Source of the DNA: Microbacterium horticulturae
GTDB lineage: Bacteria > Actinomycetota > Actinomycetes > Actinomycetales > Microbacteriaceae
DNA: 64,000 nt
Direction: 5' to 3'
Assembly: GCF_029094505.1 (NCBI RefSeq)
Contig: NZ_CP119108.1
Span: 1,674,001-1,738,000, forward strand
Under the pieces are notes generated by a model. That model was not told the origin of the DNA. It searched no databases and saw only the letters and a list, made by a program, of their open reading frames with translations. Positions 29,214 through 39,703 of the stretch are shown here, piece by piece; position 1 is the stretch's first letter, and every line of letters begins with the position of its first letter. The position numbers were made by a program, and so were the translations under genes.

Positions 29214-30548
29214 TCAGCCGCCGACGACCTTCAGCCACGCCTTGCGGGCCTCGAGCGCCTCGGCCGCTTGGGCGATGGCACGGGCGTCGCCGGACGCCTC
29301 AGCGTCGGCGAGCTCCTGCTCGAGCTTCGCGATCGCGTCGTTGAGCTGCCGAGACATGTCGTTCGCGCGCGCCTTGGTCTCGGGATTGTTGCGCTTCCAA
29401 TCGACGTCTTCACGACCGCGCACATTCTGCTCGATCTTGCGCAGCTCGTCGTCGAGAGCCCGTTCCTTGTCGCGCGGGAAGATGCGCCCGATCTCATCCC
29501 AGCGACGCTGGATGGCGGTGAGGGCCTGGCGCGCCTTCGCGATGTCGTGCTCGTCGACGATCGGCCGGGCCTCCTCGAGGAGGGCCTGGCGTGCCTCGAT
29601 CTTCTCGCGCGAGGCCTCGACCTCGGCGGACTCGCGGTCGGCGCGCGCGCCGTAGAGCACGTCGCCGGCGGCTTTGAAACGTGCCCACAGGGCGTCGTCG
29701 GCCTTCTTGCCGGCGCGTCCGGCGTTCTTCCACGCGTCGAGCAGGTCGCGGTACGTGCCGATGCCGTCCTCGCCGCGCGGTGCCAGCGCCTCAGCGCGCT
29801 CGATGAGCGTCGTCTTGCGCGCGCGAGCGGCCTTGTGCACGTCATCCAACTCGGCGTAGAACTCGCGGCGTGCGCGGTCAAGCGTCGCGCGGGCGTCGCG
29901 GAACCGCTTCCAGAGCTTCTGCGCGACCGACTTGGGCAGGCGCGGTCCGTTCTGCTGCTGCTCCTGCCACTGCGCGAACAGGTCGTTGAGCTCTGCGGTG
30001 GTCTGCTTCCACTGCACCGATCCGAGGTCGCGGGCGGCGAGGGCCTCGACGCGTTCGACGAGGGCGGTGCGCTCAGCGATCGCGGCATCCACCGCTTCGC
30101 GGGCTGCGGCCGACTCGGCGACGGCTGCCTCTTCGAGCTCGGCGGTGAGGGCGTCCAACCGCGTGACCAGGCTCTGCAGGTCGCCGACGGCGGCGGCGCC
30201 GACCGTCTTCTCGCGGATCGTTGCGGCCGTGCTGCGCAGGTCGGCGGCCGGAGCGCCGCCGCCGCGGTGACGTGCCTCGAGAAGTGCTACCTCGCCTGCG
30301 AGGTCGGCGTACTTGCGCTCGAAATAGGCGAGGGCTTCGGCGGGGGTGCCGTCGGGGTACTCGCCGACGACACGCCACTGCTCGCCTTCGCGGACCGAGA
30401 CCACGCCGTTGTCGTCGACCCGGCCCCAGTCGCCGGGGGCCGACGTCTCGACGTCGACGGCCGGTGCGGATTGTACCTTGCGCAGTGCCACGGTCGGGCG
30501 CGCGGGCACCGGGGGAGTACGGGGAGTGTTCTCTGCGTCGGCAGTCAC
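29214..30548 (-). CDS. DUF349 repeat protein
   Basis: A 444-residue, highly charged, helix-rich cytoplasmic protein containing several DUF349 repeats (about 60-75 residues each), seen as recurring W-K/R-x-A-G-R/F-K-x-A patterns such as LLDAWKNAGRAGKKADDALWARFKAA. The first 90 residues have a Pro-rich linker and a small WG-x-V-D-x-D-G motif. Long coiled-coil character is obvious. The function is unknown; related proteins are linked to RNA or ribosome-associated processes in actinobacteria. GTG start with GAGGTG upstream. Confidence 0.8.
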   Translation of the reverse strand: MTADAENTPRTPPVPARPTVALRKVQSAPAVDVETSAPGDWGRVDDNGVVSVREGEQWRVVGEYPDGTPAEALAYFERKYADLAGEVALLEARHRGGGAPAADLRSTAATIREKTVGAAAVGDLQSLVTRLDALTAELEEAAVAESAAAREAVDAAIAERTALVERVEALAARDLGSVQWKQTTAELNDLFAQWQEQQQNGPRLPKSVAQKLWKRFRDARATLDRARREFYAELDDVHKAARARKTTLIERAEALAPRGEDGIGTYRDLLDAWKNAGRAGKKADDALWARFKAAGDVLYGARADRESAEVEASREKIEARQALLEEARPIVDEHDIAKARQALTAIQRRWDEIGRIFPRDKERALDDELRKIEQNVRGREDVDWKRNNPETKARANDMSRQLNDAIAKLEQELADAEASGDARAIAQAAEALEARKAWLKVVGG

Positions 30549-30624
30549 GGGAGCACCTCATCACGGCTGGCGCCGTCGGCGGGGGTTGAAGGGAACTCCC
30601 AGCCTAGTACGTCCGGCGCTCCGG

Positions 30625-30918
30625 TCACGGAGTCATCGTCGGTGCCGGGGTCGTGGCATCCGTCGCTGCGGGGGTGGGCGTGACGGTGGTGGTCGCCGTG
30701 GGTGTCGGCTCGGGCACGGGCTTGCCGGGGCCCTCCGTGTAATAGGCGATCTGCGCGACCAGGATGCCGATCAGCAGGACTGCGCCGACGATGCCGCCGA
30801 TGACGTTGTCACGGGTGCGGCGGCGCTCTCGTCCCGCGTTCAGTTCGACGCGTGCTCGATAGGCACGGGCACGGTCGCGCTGGACGCGCGCGTCTTTGTC
30901 GTTGGCACGGGGCGCCAC
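30625..30918 (-). CDS. Small single-pass membrane protein
   Basis: A 97-residue protein: a basic N-terminal 35 residues, one TM helix (about 38-58, NVIGGIVGAVLLIGILVAQIAYY) and a Pro/Thr-rich external tail of about 35 residues. The N-in orientation follows from the positive charges. GTG start at 30918 with a good AGGAGG ribosome-binding site. Homologues are frequent in the family but unnamed. Confidence 0.65.
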   Translation of the reverse strand: MAPRANDKDARVQRDRARAYRARVELNAGRERRRTRDNVIGGIVGAVLLIGILVAQIAYYTEGPGKPVPEPTPTATTTVTPTPAATDATTPAPTMTP

Positions 30919-31018
30919 GGGGCCTCCTCAACACTGCGGTTCCCGGCACTTTCCGGGCCGGGACGATCCTACGCAAGGTGTCTATGGCTCGACAAAGGGC
31001 GATGTCACCGGTGACGGT

Positions 31019-31024
31019 TAGCCT
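31019..31024 (+). promoter_or_regulatory. -10 box of rarA (TAGCCT)
   Basis: TAGCCT ends 6 nt before ATG 31031. GGGAGG also lies in that gap, but it would be at the extreme 5' end of the mRNA. Confidence 0.4.
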
Positions 31025-31030
31025 GGGAGG

Positions 31031-32359
31031 ATGACGACCGCATCCGCCCTGTTCGCCGGCCATACGCCGCTGGCCGTGCGGATGCGCCCCACCTCGCTCG
31101 ACGAGGTCGCGGGGCAGAAGCACCTGCTGCGGCCGGGTTCGCCGCTGGTGGCACTGGCCGATGGGGATGCCTCGACCGCGTCATCCGTCTCGGTCATCCT
31201 CTGGGGGCCGCCCGGCACCGGCAAGACGACCCTCGCGCAGGCGATCGCCCGCTCGTCAGGGCGGCGCTTCGTCGAACTGTCGGCCGTGACGGCTGGGGTG
31301 CGAGACGTGCGCGAGGTCATGCAAGACGCGCTGAACCAGCGCGATCTCTACGGACAGTCGACGATCCTCTTCCTCGATGAGATCCACCGCTTCACAAAGG
31401 CCCAGCAAGACGCCCTGCTGCCCGGTGTCGAGAACGGCTGGGTCGTGCTCATCGCCGCGACGACCGAGAACCCGTCGTTCTCGATCATCTCGCCGCTGCT
31501 GAGCAGATCACTGCTGCTGACGCTGCAGCCGCTCAGTGACGACGACCTCGCTGTGCTGATTGACCGCGCGGTGACCGATGCCCGTGGGCTCGCCGGGGCC
31601 TACACCCTCGACGACGAGGCCCGCGCCGCGCTCATCCGGCTGGCGTCCGGCGACGCGCGGCGGGCACTGACGTCGTTGGAGGCCGCGGCATCGTTGGCAT
31701 CTCCGGCCGAGGAGGGCGACGAGACGCCGGCGATCAGCGCCGAGAACGTGTCACAGGCCGTCGACAAGGCACTGCTGCGCTATGACAGGCAGGGCGACGA
31801 GCACTACGACGTGATCAGCGCGTTCATCAAGTCGATCCGCGGCTCTGACGTCGACGCCGCGATGCACTACCTCGCGCGCATGATCGAAGCGGGCGAAGAC
31901 CCGCGGTTCATCGCTCGGCGCCTGGTCATCTCTGCCGCCGAAGACATCGGGCTCGCCGATCCGCAAGCGCTGCAGATCGCCGTCGCCGCCGCCGACGCCG
32001 TCGCCTTCATCGGCATGCCCGAAGGACGCATCCCCCTCGCCGAGGCCACGGCGTACCTGGCCACGACAGCGAAGTCGAATGCCGCCTACCTGGCGATCGA
32101 CAAGGCCATCGCCGACGTCAAGGCCGGCGGGTTCGGTCGGGTGCCGGCCCATCTGCGCGATGCGCATTACCCCGGCGCCAAGCGCCTCGGGCACGGCAAG
32201 GGGTACGTCTACCCGCACGACATCGACGCGGGCGTCGCGACCCAGCAGTACCTGCCCGACGAGCTGCGCGGGCGTCGCTATTACGAGCCGAAGGCCCTCG
32301 GCGCGGAGCGAGATGTGCAGGCGCGTCTGGAGAAGATCCGGCGGATCCTGGGGGAGTAG
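31031..32359 (+). CDS. rarA: Replication-associated recombination protein A (RarA/MgsA AAA+ ATPase)
   Basis: A 442-residue AAA+ ATPase of the RarA/WRNIP1 family, which acts at stalled replication forks. RPTSLDEVAGQKHLL is the family N-terminus, followed by Walker A WGPPGTGKTTLA, Walker B LFLDEIHRFTKAQQD, sensor GATTENPSF-type AATTENPSF, and the C-terminal tetramerisation domain (HYDVISAFIKSIRGSDVDAA, YLPDELRGRRYYEP). It is 4 bp from a convergent Nudix gene. Confidence 0.94.
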   Translation: MTTASALFAGHTPLAVRMRPTSLDEVAGQKHLLRPGSPLVALADGDASTASSVSVILWGPPGTGKTTLAQAIARSSGRRFVELSAVTAGVRDVREVMQDALNQRDLYGQSTILFLDEIHRFTKAQQDALLPGVENGWVVLIAATTENPSFSIISPLLSRSLLLTLQPLSDDDLAVLIDRAVTDARGLAGAYTLDDEARAALIRLASGDARRALTSLEAAASLASPAEEGDETPAISAENVSQAVDKALLRYDRQGDEHYDVISAFIKSIRGSDVDAAMHYLARMIEAGEDPRFIARRLVISAAEDIGLADPQALQIAVAAADAVAFIGMPEGRIPLAEATAYLATTAKSNAAYLAIDKAIADVKAGGFGRVPAHLRDAHYPGAKRLGHGKGYVYPHDIDAGVATQQYLPDELRGRRYYEPKALGAERDVQARLEKIRRILGE

Positions 32360-32363
32360 CCCG

Positions 32364-32702
32364 CTACGGCAGCAGGGCCCGGGCCCATCGCGCGATCGCC
32401 GCGTCGAGCGGGTTGTGGGCCTCGTGATCGGGCTGCACCCACGCCACCTCGACGAGTTCGCGGCTGGATGCGGCATCCATCGTCGCCACCCGCTTGCCGA
32501 ACACAGCAGCGCGTTCTCGCCGATCGGGGCCGACGAGTTCGAACCAGACTGTTCCGAGGAACCCGAGCTTTGAGGCGGGGATGGCGATCCCTGTCTCCTC
32601 CTCGAGTTCACGGGCGGCGGCCTGGCGGGCGGTTGCGCCGTCTTCGATCATTCCGCCGGGCAGTTCCCATTCGCGGCGCCAACGGTTCAGACCGAACAGC
32701 AC
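32364..32702 (-). CDS. Nudix hydrolase, apparently N-terminally truncated
   Basis: A 112-residue Nudix protein. The Nudix box is complete (GGMIEDGATARQAAARELEEETGI in two halves, with the REXXEE glutamates). The only usable start is GTG 32702, giving LFGLNRWRREWELPGG, so the first beta strand of the fold is missing. Upstream, the same frame still reads strand-like sequence (RPLALVVLESPDG) but has no ATG, GTG or TTG before it enters the repeat at 32782. This is most simply a gene that lost its 5' end to repeat insertion, or one using a non-standard start. The substrate is unknown. Confidence 0.6.
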   Translation of the reverse strand: MLFGLNRWRREWELPGGMIEDGATARQAAARELEEETGIAIPASKLGFLGTVWFELVGPDRRERAAVFGKRVATMDAASSRELVEVAWVQPDHEAHNPLDAAIARWARALLP

Positions 32703-32781
32703 CCCGTCCGGTGACTCCAGGACGACGAGTGCGAGCGGGCGCGGGTCCCCCGGGGGACGCCGGCGAGTCCCGGCGCCCGCT

Positions 32782-32934
32782 CCCCGGGGCCCGTGCCCCG
32801 GGTTCGAAATCAGGTGTTTTCGCGAGATCAGGTCGTTTGAGCCGGAGATTTGCCTGATTTGGCGAGAACACCTGATTTGAGACGGGCGAGGCGGTGGTCA
32901 GGTTGCGAAGGGGGTGGATGCCGCGGTCGGGGGC
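32782..32934. repeat. 150-bp intergenic repeat, copy 1, with 72-nt hairpin
   Basis: It begins with the CCCCGGGGCCCGTGCCCC palindrome and contains a 72-nt hairpin (32807-32878): outer arms AAATCAGGTGTTTTCGC and GCGAGAACACCTGATTT differ at one position, and an inner GATCAGG/CCTGATT pairing extends the stem. The right part ends in GGATGCCGCGG. Copy 2 starts exactly 170 bp later with only scattered substitutions. Confidence 0.9.
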
Positions 32935-32951
32935 GCCGGGACCCCCGGGGC

Positions 32952-33104
32952 CCCCGGGGCCCGTGCCCCGGGTTCGAGATCAGGTGTTTTCGCGAGATCA
33001 GGTCGTCTGAGCCGGAGATCTGCCTGATTTGGCGAGAACACCTGATTTGAGGCGGGGCGAGGGGTGGTGAGGTTGCGAAGGGGAGGGGATGCCGCGGCCG
33101 GGGT
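32952..33104. repeat. 150-bp intergenic repeat, copy 2, with 72-nt hairpin
   Basis: It matches copy 1 from the GC palindrome through the hairpin (32977-33048) to GGATGCCGCGG, with substitutions such as A to G at 32978 and T to C in the loop. The hairpin is preserved despite these changes, as in REP-type elements. Confidence 0.9.
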
Positions 33105-33110
33105 GCGCTC

Positions 33111-33147
33111 AGGCGCCGTCTGATAGTGCTAAGGCGCCGTCTGATAG
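33111..33147 (+). repeat. Tandem 16-bp repeat in the rpsD promoter region
   Basis: AGGCGCCGTCTGATAG occurs at 33111-33126 and again at 33132-33147 (period 21). The second copy runs into TAGCAT (33145-33150), a TANNNT-type -10 box, so the repeat may be a duplicated promoter element. Confidence 0.7.
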
Positions 33148-33150
33148 CAT

Positions 33151-33299
33151 GGATCGGCTCGAGACCGTGTTTTCGGGCATCCCCCTCCTCTGACCAAGAC
33201 CTTCCGGCATGCCCCGGCGTGCAGTCCCGAAGGGCGAGGAGCGGGAGATACGTCCGCGAGCCGTGAAAGACACGGCCGCGTCATCGGAAGGAAAACTTC
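33151..33299 (+). promoter_or_regulatory. Long 5' leader of rpsD, candidate S4 autoregulatory region
   Basis: About 140 nt separate the predicted -10 box (33145-33150) from the GTG. The leader can form a GC-rich stem at 33207-33222 (GCATGC/GCGTGC) and other short pairings before the ribosome site. Ribosomal protein S4 represses its own mRNA in several bacteria, and a structured leader of this length fits that, but no known leader motif could be confirmed by eye. Confidence 0.35.
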
Positions 33300-33929
33300 G
33301 TGGTCACGAAGTCCCAGGACCGCCGCAAGGTCCGCCTCTCCCGTGCTCTCGGCGTCGCCCTGACGCCCAAGGCCGCGCGCTACCTCGAGAAGCGCCCCTA
33401 CGGCCCCGGCGAGCACGGCCGCACCAAGCGCAAGCAGGACAGCGACTACGCCGTCCGTCTGCGCGAGAAGCAGCGTCTGCGCGAGCAGTACGGCATCCGC
33501 GAGAAGCAGCTGCGCATCGCGTTCAACGAGGCCCGTCGCAAGGACGGCCTGACCGGTGAGAACCTGGTCGAGCTGCTCGAGATGCGTCTGGACGCCCTCG
33601 TGCTGCGTTCGGGCATCGCCCGCACCACGGCGCAGGCCCGCCAGTTCGTCGTGCACCGTCACATCATGGTGGACGGACAGCTCGTTGACCGTCCGTCGTT
33701 CCGTGTGAAGCCGGGCCAGCTCATCCACGTCAAGGAGCGCAGCGAGGGCACCGAGCCGTTCCAGGTCGCCGCCGCCGGTGGCAACGCCGAGGTTCTGCCC
33801 CCGGTTCCCGGCTACCTCGAGGTCGACCTCGAGAAGCTGCAGGCGCGCCTGGTGCGTCGCCCGAAGCGTGCCGAGGTTCCCGTCACGTGTGACGTCCAGC
33901 TGGTCGTCGAGTACTACGCCGCGCGCTGA
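33300..33929 (+). CDS. rpsD: 30S ribosomal protein S4
   Basis: A 209-residue primary 16S rRNA-binding protein of the small subunit. YGPGEHGRTKRKQDSDYAVRL, LEMRLDALVLRSG, and the S4 RNA-binding motif ARQFVVHRHIMVDGQLVDRPSFRVKPGQ are all present. It lacks the N-terminal CxxC zinc motif, so it is the zinc-independent form. GTG start with AAGGA upstream. It stands outside the alpha operon, upstream of alaS, as in other actinobacteria. Confidence 0.97.
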   Translation: MVTKSQDRRKVRLSRALGVALTPKAARYLEKRPYGPGEHGRTKRKQDSDYAVRLREKQRLREQYGIREKQLRIAFNEARRKDGLTGENLVELLEMRLDALVLRSGIARTTAQARQFVVHRHIMVDGQLVDRPSFRVKPGQLIHVKERSEGTEPFQVAAAGGNAEVLPPVPGYLEVDLEKLQARLVRRPKRAEVPVTCDVQLVVEYYAAR

Positions 33930-33952
33930 CACGACGCGCGACAAGCGAACGC

Positions 33953-33981
33953 GAGGGCGTCGGGACACTCCCGGCGCCCTC
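33953..33981 (+). terminator. Hairpin after rpsD
   Basis: Arms GAGGGCGTCGGGA and TCCCGGCGCCCTC (one G-T-type mismatch) with a 3-nt loop begin 24 nt after the rpsD stop. There is no T-run, so it may act as a Rho-independent terminator of the U-less type common in actinobacteria. Confidence 0.45.
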
Positions 33982-34058
33982 CGTCGTTCCCGCCTGGACG
34001 CGTCGGCCGTGCCGATTACGATAGGGGGATGCCGCGTCCGCGGTCGAGGAGTGGAGAC

Positions 34059-34262
34059 ATGAAGAGTCTGGTGTTGTTCGCGTTCGGTACCGCCTGTGGC
34101 TTCGTCCTCGCCCACGTCATGAACAAGGACCCGCGCGGGCACGAGGTGCTTGCCGCCGTCGACGCGCGCATCACCGAGTTCACCGACCGAATGGGCGACG
34201 CCTACCGTCAAGAGGAGGCCCGGCTGGCCGGTGCTCCGGCAGGCGAAGAGCCCGCAGCCTGA
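34059..34262 (+). CDS. Small membrane protein upstream of alaS
   Basis: A 67-residue protein with an N-terminal TM helix (KSLVLFAFGTACGFVLAHVM) and an amphipathic, acidic C-terminal helix. ATG 34059 has GAGGAG upstream; an ATG 30 nt earlier would add only a basic stretch. Small membrane proteins occupy this slot between rpsD and alaS in many actinobacteria. The function is unknown. Confidence 0.7.
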   Translation: MKSLVLFAFGTACGFVLAHVMNKDPRGHEVLAAVDARITEFTDRMGDAYRQEEARLAGAPAGEEPAA

Positions 34263-34331
34263 CCCGCGGCATCCCGAACCCCGCCGGCTGCGCAGCGACG
34301 TCGCCGGCACCTCTCCCTGAGAAAGAAGCGC

Positions 34332-36988
<2,657 letters not shown>

Positions 36989-36992
<4 letters not shown>

Positions 36993-37462
36993 CCGACGCC
37001 CTGCGTGGCGTGCGTCTGGCCGTCGATGTCGGCAAGGCCCGCGTCGGAGTCGCCCGCAGCGACCCCGACGGGCTGCTGGCGGTCCCGGTGGAGACGGTGG
37101 CCCGCAAAGGGACGCCGATCGATCGGATCGCGGCGATCGCCGACGAGTACGAGGCGATCGAGATCTTCGTCGGGCTTCCGCTGAACCTGCACGGACACGA
37201 CACACCGTCCACCGCCGATGCGCGAGAGTTCGCGGCGCGGCTGGCTGCGGCATCCACCGCCCCCGTCCGGATGATCGACGAGCGCCTGAGCACTGTGACG
37301 GCGCACCACGCCCTACGGGAATCGGGGCGATCCCAGCGTTCATCTCGTAGCATGGTGGATCAAGTCGCCGCGGTCGTGTTCCTGCAGCATGCACTCGACA
37401 TCGAGAAGCGGACAGGGCAGCCCGCCGGCGATCTCGTACCCCCAGCGCAGGAGCCCGCCTGA
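36989..37462 (+). CDS. ruvX: Pre-16S rRNA processing nuclease RuvX (YqgF)
   Basis: A 157-residue RNase H-like fold protein. RLAVDVGKARVGVARSD holds the first Asp, VGLPLNLHGHDT is the middle motif, and VRMIDERLSTVTA carries the acidic residues near the C-terminus. Orthologues mature the 16S rRNA 5' end. It starts at GTG 36989 inside the alaS stop codon. Confidence 0.9.
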
Positions 37463-37463
37463 C

Positions 37464-38840
37464 ATGCCCGAAGTCCGTCCCCCCGACGGTGAACCCGCCG
37501 CCGGCGTGCCTTTGACACGCCGACAGGCACGTGAACGAGCCGCCCGCTCAGATGCGGACGCCACGGCTGCGCGTGCACCCGAGCCGAGCCATGCGGCTGC
37601 GGCCGCGCCCGCTGCTCCGCCCGCAGTGGCTGCGGCATCCCCTCGTCCTTCGCGCGAAGATCCACACCGTCACGCCATGCCGGCGCTCGATGATCTCTTC
37701 ACCGGGGAGACGACCACCGATAGCGTGGGGGCCGTGCCGCCGAAGAAGTCGAAGCGACAGAAGCGCAAGGGCTGCCTGATCGGCTTCCTCATCGTGATCG
37801 TCGTGCTCGGAGGCATCGGGGCCGGCGGACTGTACGTATGGCACACGTACGAGCCGCAGATCCGCAGCATCATGGGCTGGGAAGAGCCCAAGGACTACGA
37901 GCCCGGTCTCGCCCACGGTGAGGCCATGGTCACGATCAAGAAGGGTGACAACGGCGCCACCATCTCGAAGACGCTTGCGGATGCGGGAGTCACCAAGACC
38001 TCGGGCGCCTTCTACAGCATGCTCGTCTCGTCGGGGGCCAACCCGACGTTCTACCCCGGCGTGTACAAGCTGCAGAAGCAGATGACGTCGCAGGCCGCGC
38101 TGAAGGCGCTGCTGGACCCGGCGAGCAAGCTGGAGAACGCCGCACTCCTGCCGGAGGGCCTCACTGAAGATCAGACGCTCGATCGGCTGTCGGACTCACT
38201 GGACATCCCGCGGAAGGACTTCACCGCGGCCGTCAAGGACCCGAGCGACTACGGCGTCGATGCCGACAGTCTCGAGGGCTGGCTGTTCCCCGCGATGTAC
38301 GATTTCAACCCCGATGTGACTGCGAAGGACGTCATCAAGACGATGGTCGAGCGCACGGTCAGCTCGCTCGACGAGGCCGCCGTGCCGGAGGCCGATCGTC
38401 AGCGCATCCTCATCATCGCGTCGATCATCCAGCGGGAGGCGCGCGAGGAGAAGGACTTCTACAAGGTCTCGCGCGTCATCGAGAACAGACTGTCTCCGTC
38501 GAACACCGAGACCTTCGGCAAGCTGCAGATGGACTCGACGGCGCAGTACGGCTACGGCGAGCTGCACGACGGCACCGCGAGTTCGTCGCAGGCCGCGCTC
38601 GACGACGACAACCCGTGGAACACCTACCTGCATGCCGGATTGCCCATCGGCCCGATCGCGAATCCCGGTGACCTCGCGATCGACGCGGCGATGCACCCGG
38701 CGAAGGGGCCGTGGCTGTATTTCGTCACCGTGAACATGGATACGGGTGAGACCGTCTTCAGCACCACGAACGCCGAGCACAGCAAGGCCGTGAAGCAGAT
38801 GCAGACCTGGTGCGCCGCTCATCCGGACTCGGGATGCTGA
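37464..38840 (+). CDS. mltG: Endolytic transglycosylase MltG
   Basis: A 458-residue membrane enzyme that cuts nascent glycan strands of peptidoglycan. A 100-residue disordered, Ala/Pro/Arg-rich cytoplasmic N-terminus precedes one TM helix (about 104-125), a LysM-like segment (MVTIKKGDNGATISKTLADAGV) and the YceG domain with catalytic Glu in IASIIQREAREE (near residue 326) and HAGLPIGPIANPG. ATG 37464 follows GCAGGAG; the frame upstream of it is shadow. It overlaps aroE. Confidence 0.93.
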   Translation: MPEVRPPDGEPAAGVPLTRRQARERAARSDADATAARAPEPSHAAAAAPAAPPAVAAASPRPSREDPHRHAMPALDDLFTGETTTDSVGAVPPKKSKRQKRKGCLIGFLIVIVVLGGIGAGGLYVWHTYEPQIRSIMGWEEPKDYEPGLAHGEAMVTIKKGDNGATISKTLADAGVTKTSGAFYSMLVSSGANPTFYPGVYKLQKQMTSQAALKALLDPASKLENAALLPEGLTEDQTLDRLSDSLDIPRKDFTAAVKDPSDYGVDADSLEGWLFPAMYDFNPDVTAKDVIKTMVERTVSSLDEAAVPEADRQRILIIASIIQREAREEKDFYKVSRVIENRLSPSNTETFGKLQMDSTAQYGYGELHDGTASSSQAALDDDNPWNTYLHAGLPIGPIANPGDLAIDAAMHPAKGPWLYFVTVNMDTGETVFSTTNAEHSKAVKQMQTWCAAHPDSGC

Positions 38841-39673
38841 CCACGGGTGACCGGCTGGAGGTCTGGGGCGACCCGATAGCGCACAGCCTGTCGCCGCTCC
38901 TGCACGCGGCTGCGTACCGAACGCTCGGACTGGACTGGGCGTACGGCCGGCGGCGGGTGGGCGCGGCGTCGTTCGCGGGAGAGCTCGCGTCGCTGGGGCG
39001 GGAATTCCGCGGCCTGTCGCTGACGATGCCGCTGAAGGGCGCGGCGTTCGACGGCGCGGTGAGCCGCAACCGTCACGCCGAACTGACGGGCGCGGTGAAC
39101 ACCCTGCTGCTGGCCGACGACGGCCCACACGGCTTCAACACCGACGTGGCGGGGCTCGCCGCCGATGTCGCCGCGCACCTGGCCGCGCCGGTGGAGCGGG
39201 CGCGCATCGTCGGTTCGGGTGCAACGGCGACGTCGGCCCTGCTGGCGCTGGAGTCGTTGGGTGTCTCCCGGGTCGAAGTGGCAGCACGGCGACCCGAGGC
39301 GGTTGCGCGGCTGGCTCGCTTGGGTAAGGAGATCGGCGTCACCGTCGACGACGTCGGGCTCGACGCCCGCGCCCGTGATGCGGTGCCGCTGACGATAGCG
39401 ACGCTCCCCGGCGGCGCCCCGCTCGCCCCCGACGTGGCGGACGCGCTCGCGCGCGAAGGGGGACTGCTGTACGACGTCGTGTACGGGCATTGGCCGACCG
39501 AGCTCGCCCGGGCGTGGGAGCGTCACGGCGGCCGTGCAGTCGCCGGGATCGGGATGCTGGTGCAGCAGGCGCTGCGCCAGGTACGCGTCTTCGCCACAGG
39601 ATCGGATGAGAGACCTCTGCCGGACGAGCCCGCGGTGCTCGCCGCAATGCGCGCCGCCGTCACGGAGGTCTGA
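38834..39673 (+). CDS. aroE: Shikimate dehydrogenase-type protein
   Basis: A 279-residue NAD(P)-binding enzyme of the shikimate pathway (3-dehydroshikimate to shikimate). Substrate-binding DPIAHSLSPLLH, catalytic Lys in LTMPLKGAAF, NTDVAG, and dinucleotide-binding VGSGATATSALLAL (SGATAT in place of GAGGAG) are present. The loosened cofactor glycine pattern is a feature of actinobacterial AroE proteins. ATG 38834 overlaps the mltG stop. Confidence 0.88.
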   Translation: MLTTGDRLEVWGDPIAHSLSPLLHAAAYRTLGLDWAYGRRRVGAASFAGELASLGREFRGLSLTMPLKGAAFDGAVSRNRHAELTGAVNTLLLADDGPHGFNTDVAGLAADVAAHLAAPVERARIVGSGATATSALLALESLGVSRVEVAARRPEAVARLARLGKEIGVTVDDVGLDARARDAVPLTIATLPGGAPLAPDVADALAREGGLLYDVVYGHWPTELARAWERHGGRAVAGIGMLVQQALRQVRVFATGSDERPLPDEPAVLAAMRAAVTEV

Positions 39674-39703
39674 GCCCTGCGGCGGGCGTGGGAGACTGGA
39701 GGA

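Larger units (their letters stand above)
32703..33299. other. Intergenic repeat field between Nudix gene and rpsD
   Basis: No gene is supported in these about 600 bp. The stretch holds the lost 5' part of the Nudix frame, two copies of a 150-bp repeat, a tandem 16-bp repeat and the long rpsD leader, each listed separately. Confidence 0.7.

Noticed and set aside
32782..33104. CRISPR array
   Set aside because: Only two long copies occur, each with an internal palindrome; there are no regular short repeats with unique spacers and no cas genes.
39692..39697. Leaderless -10 box for aroC (GAGACT)
   Set aside because: The spacing fits, but the first base is not T and a good GGAGG ribosome site is present, so aroC was not counted among leaderless genes.
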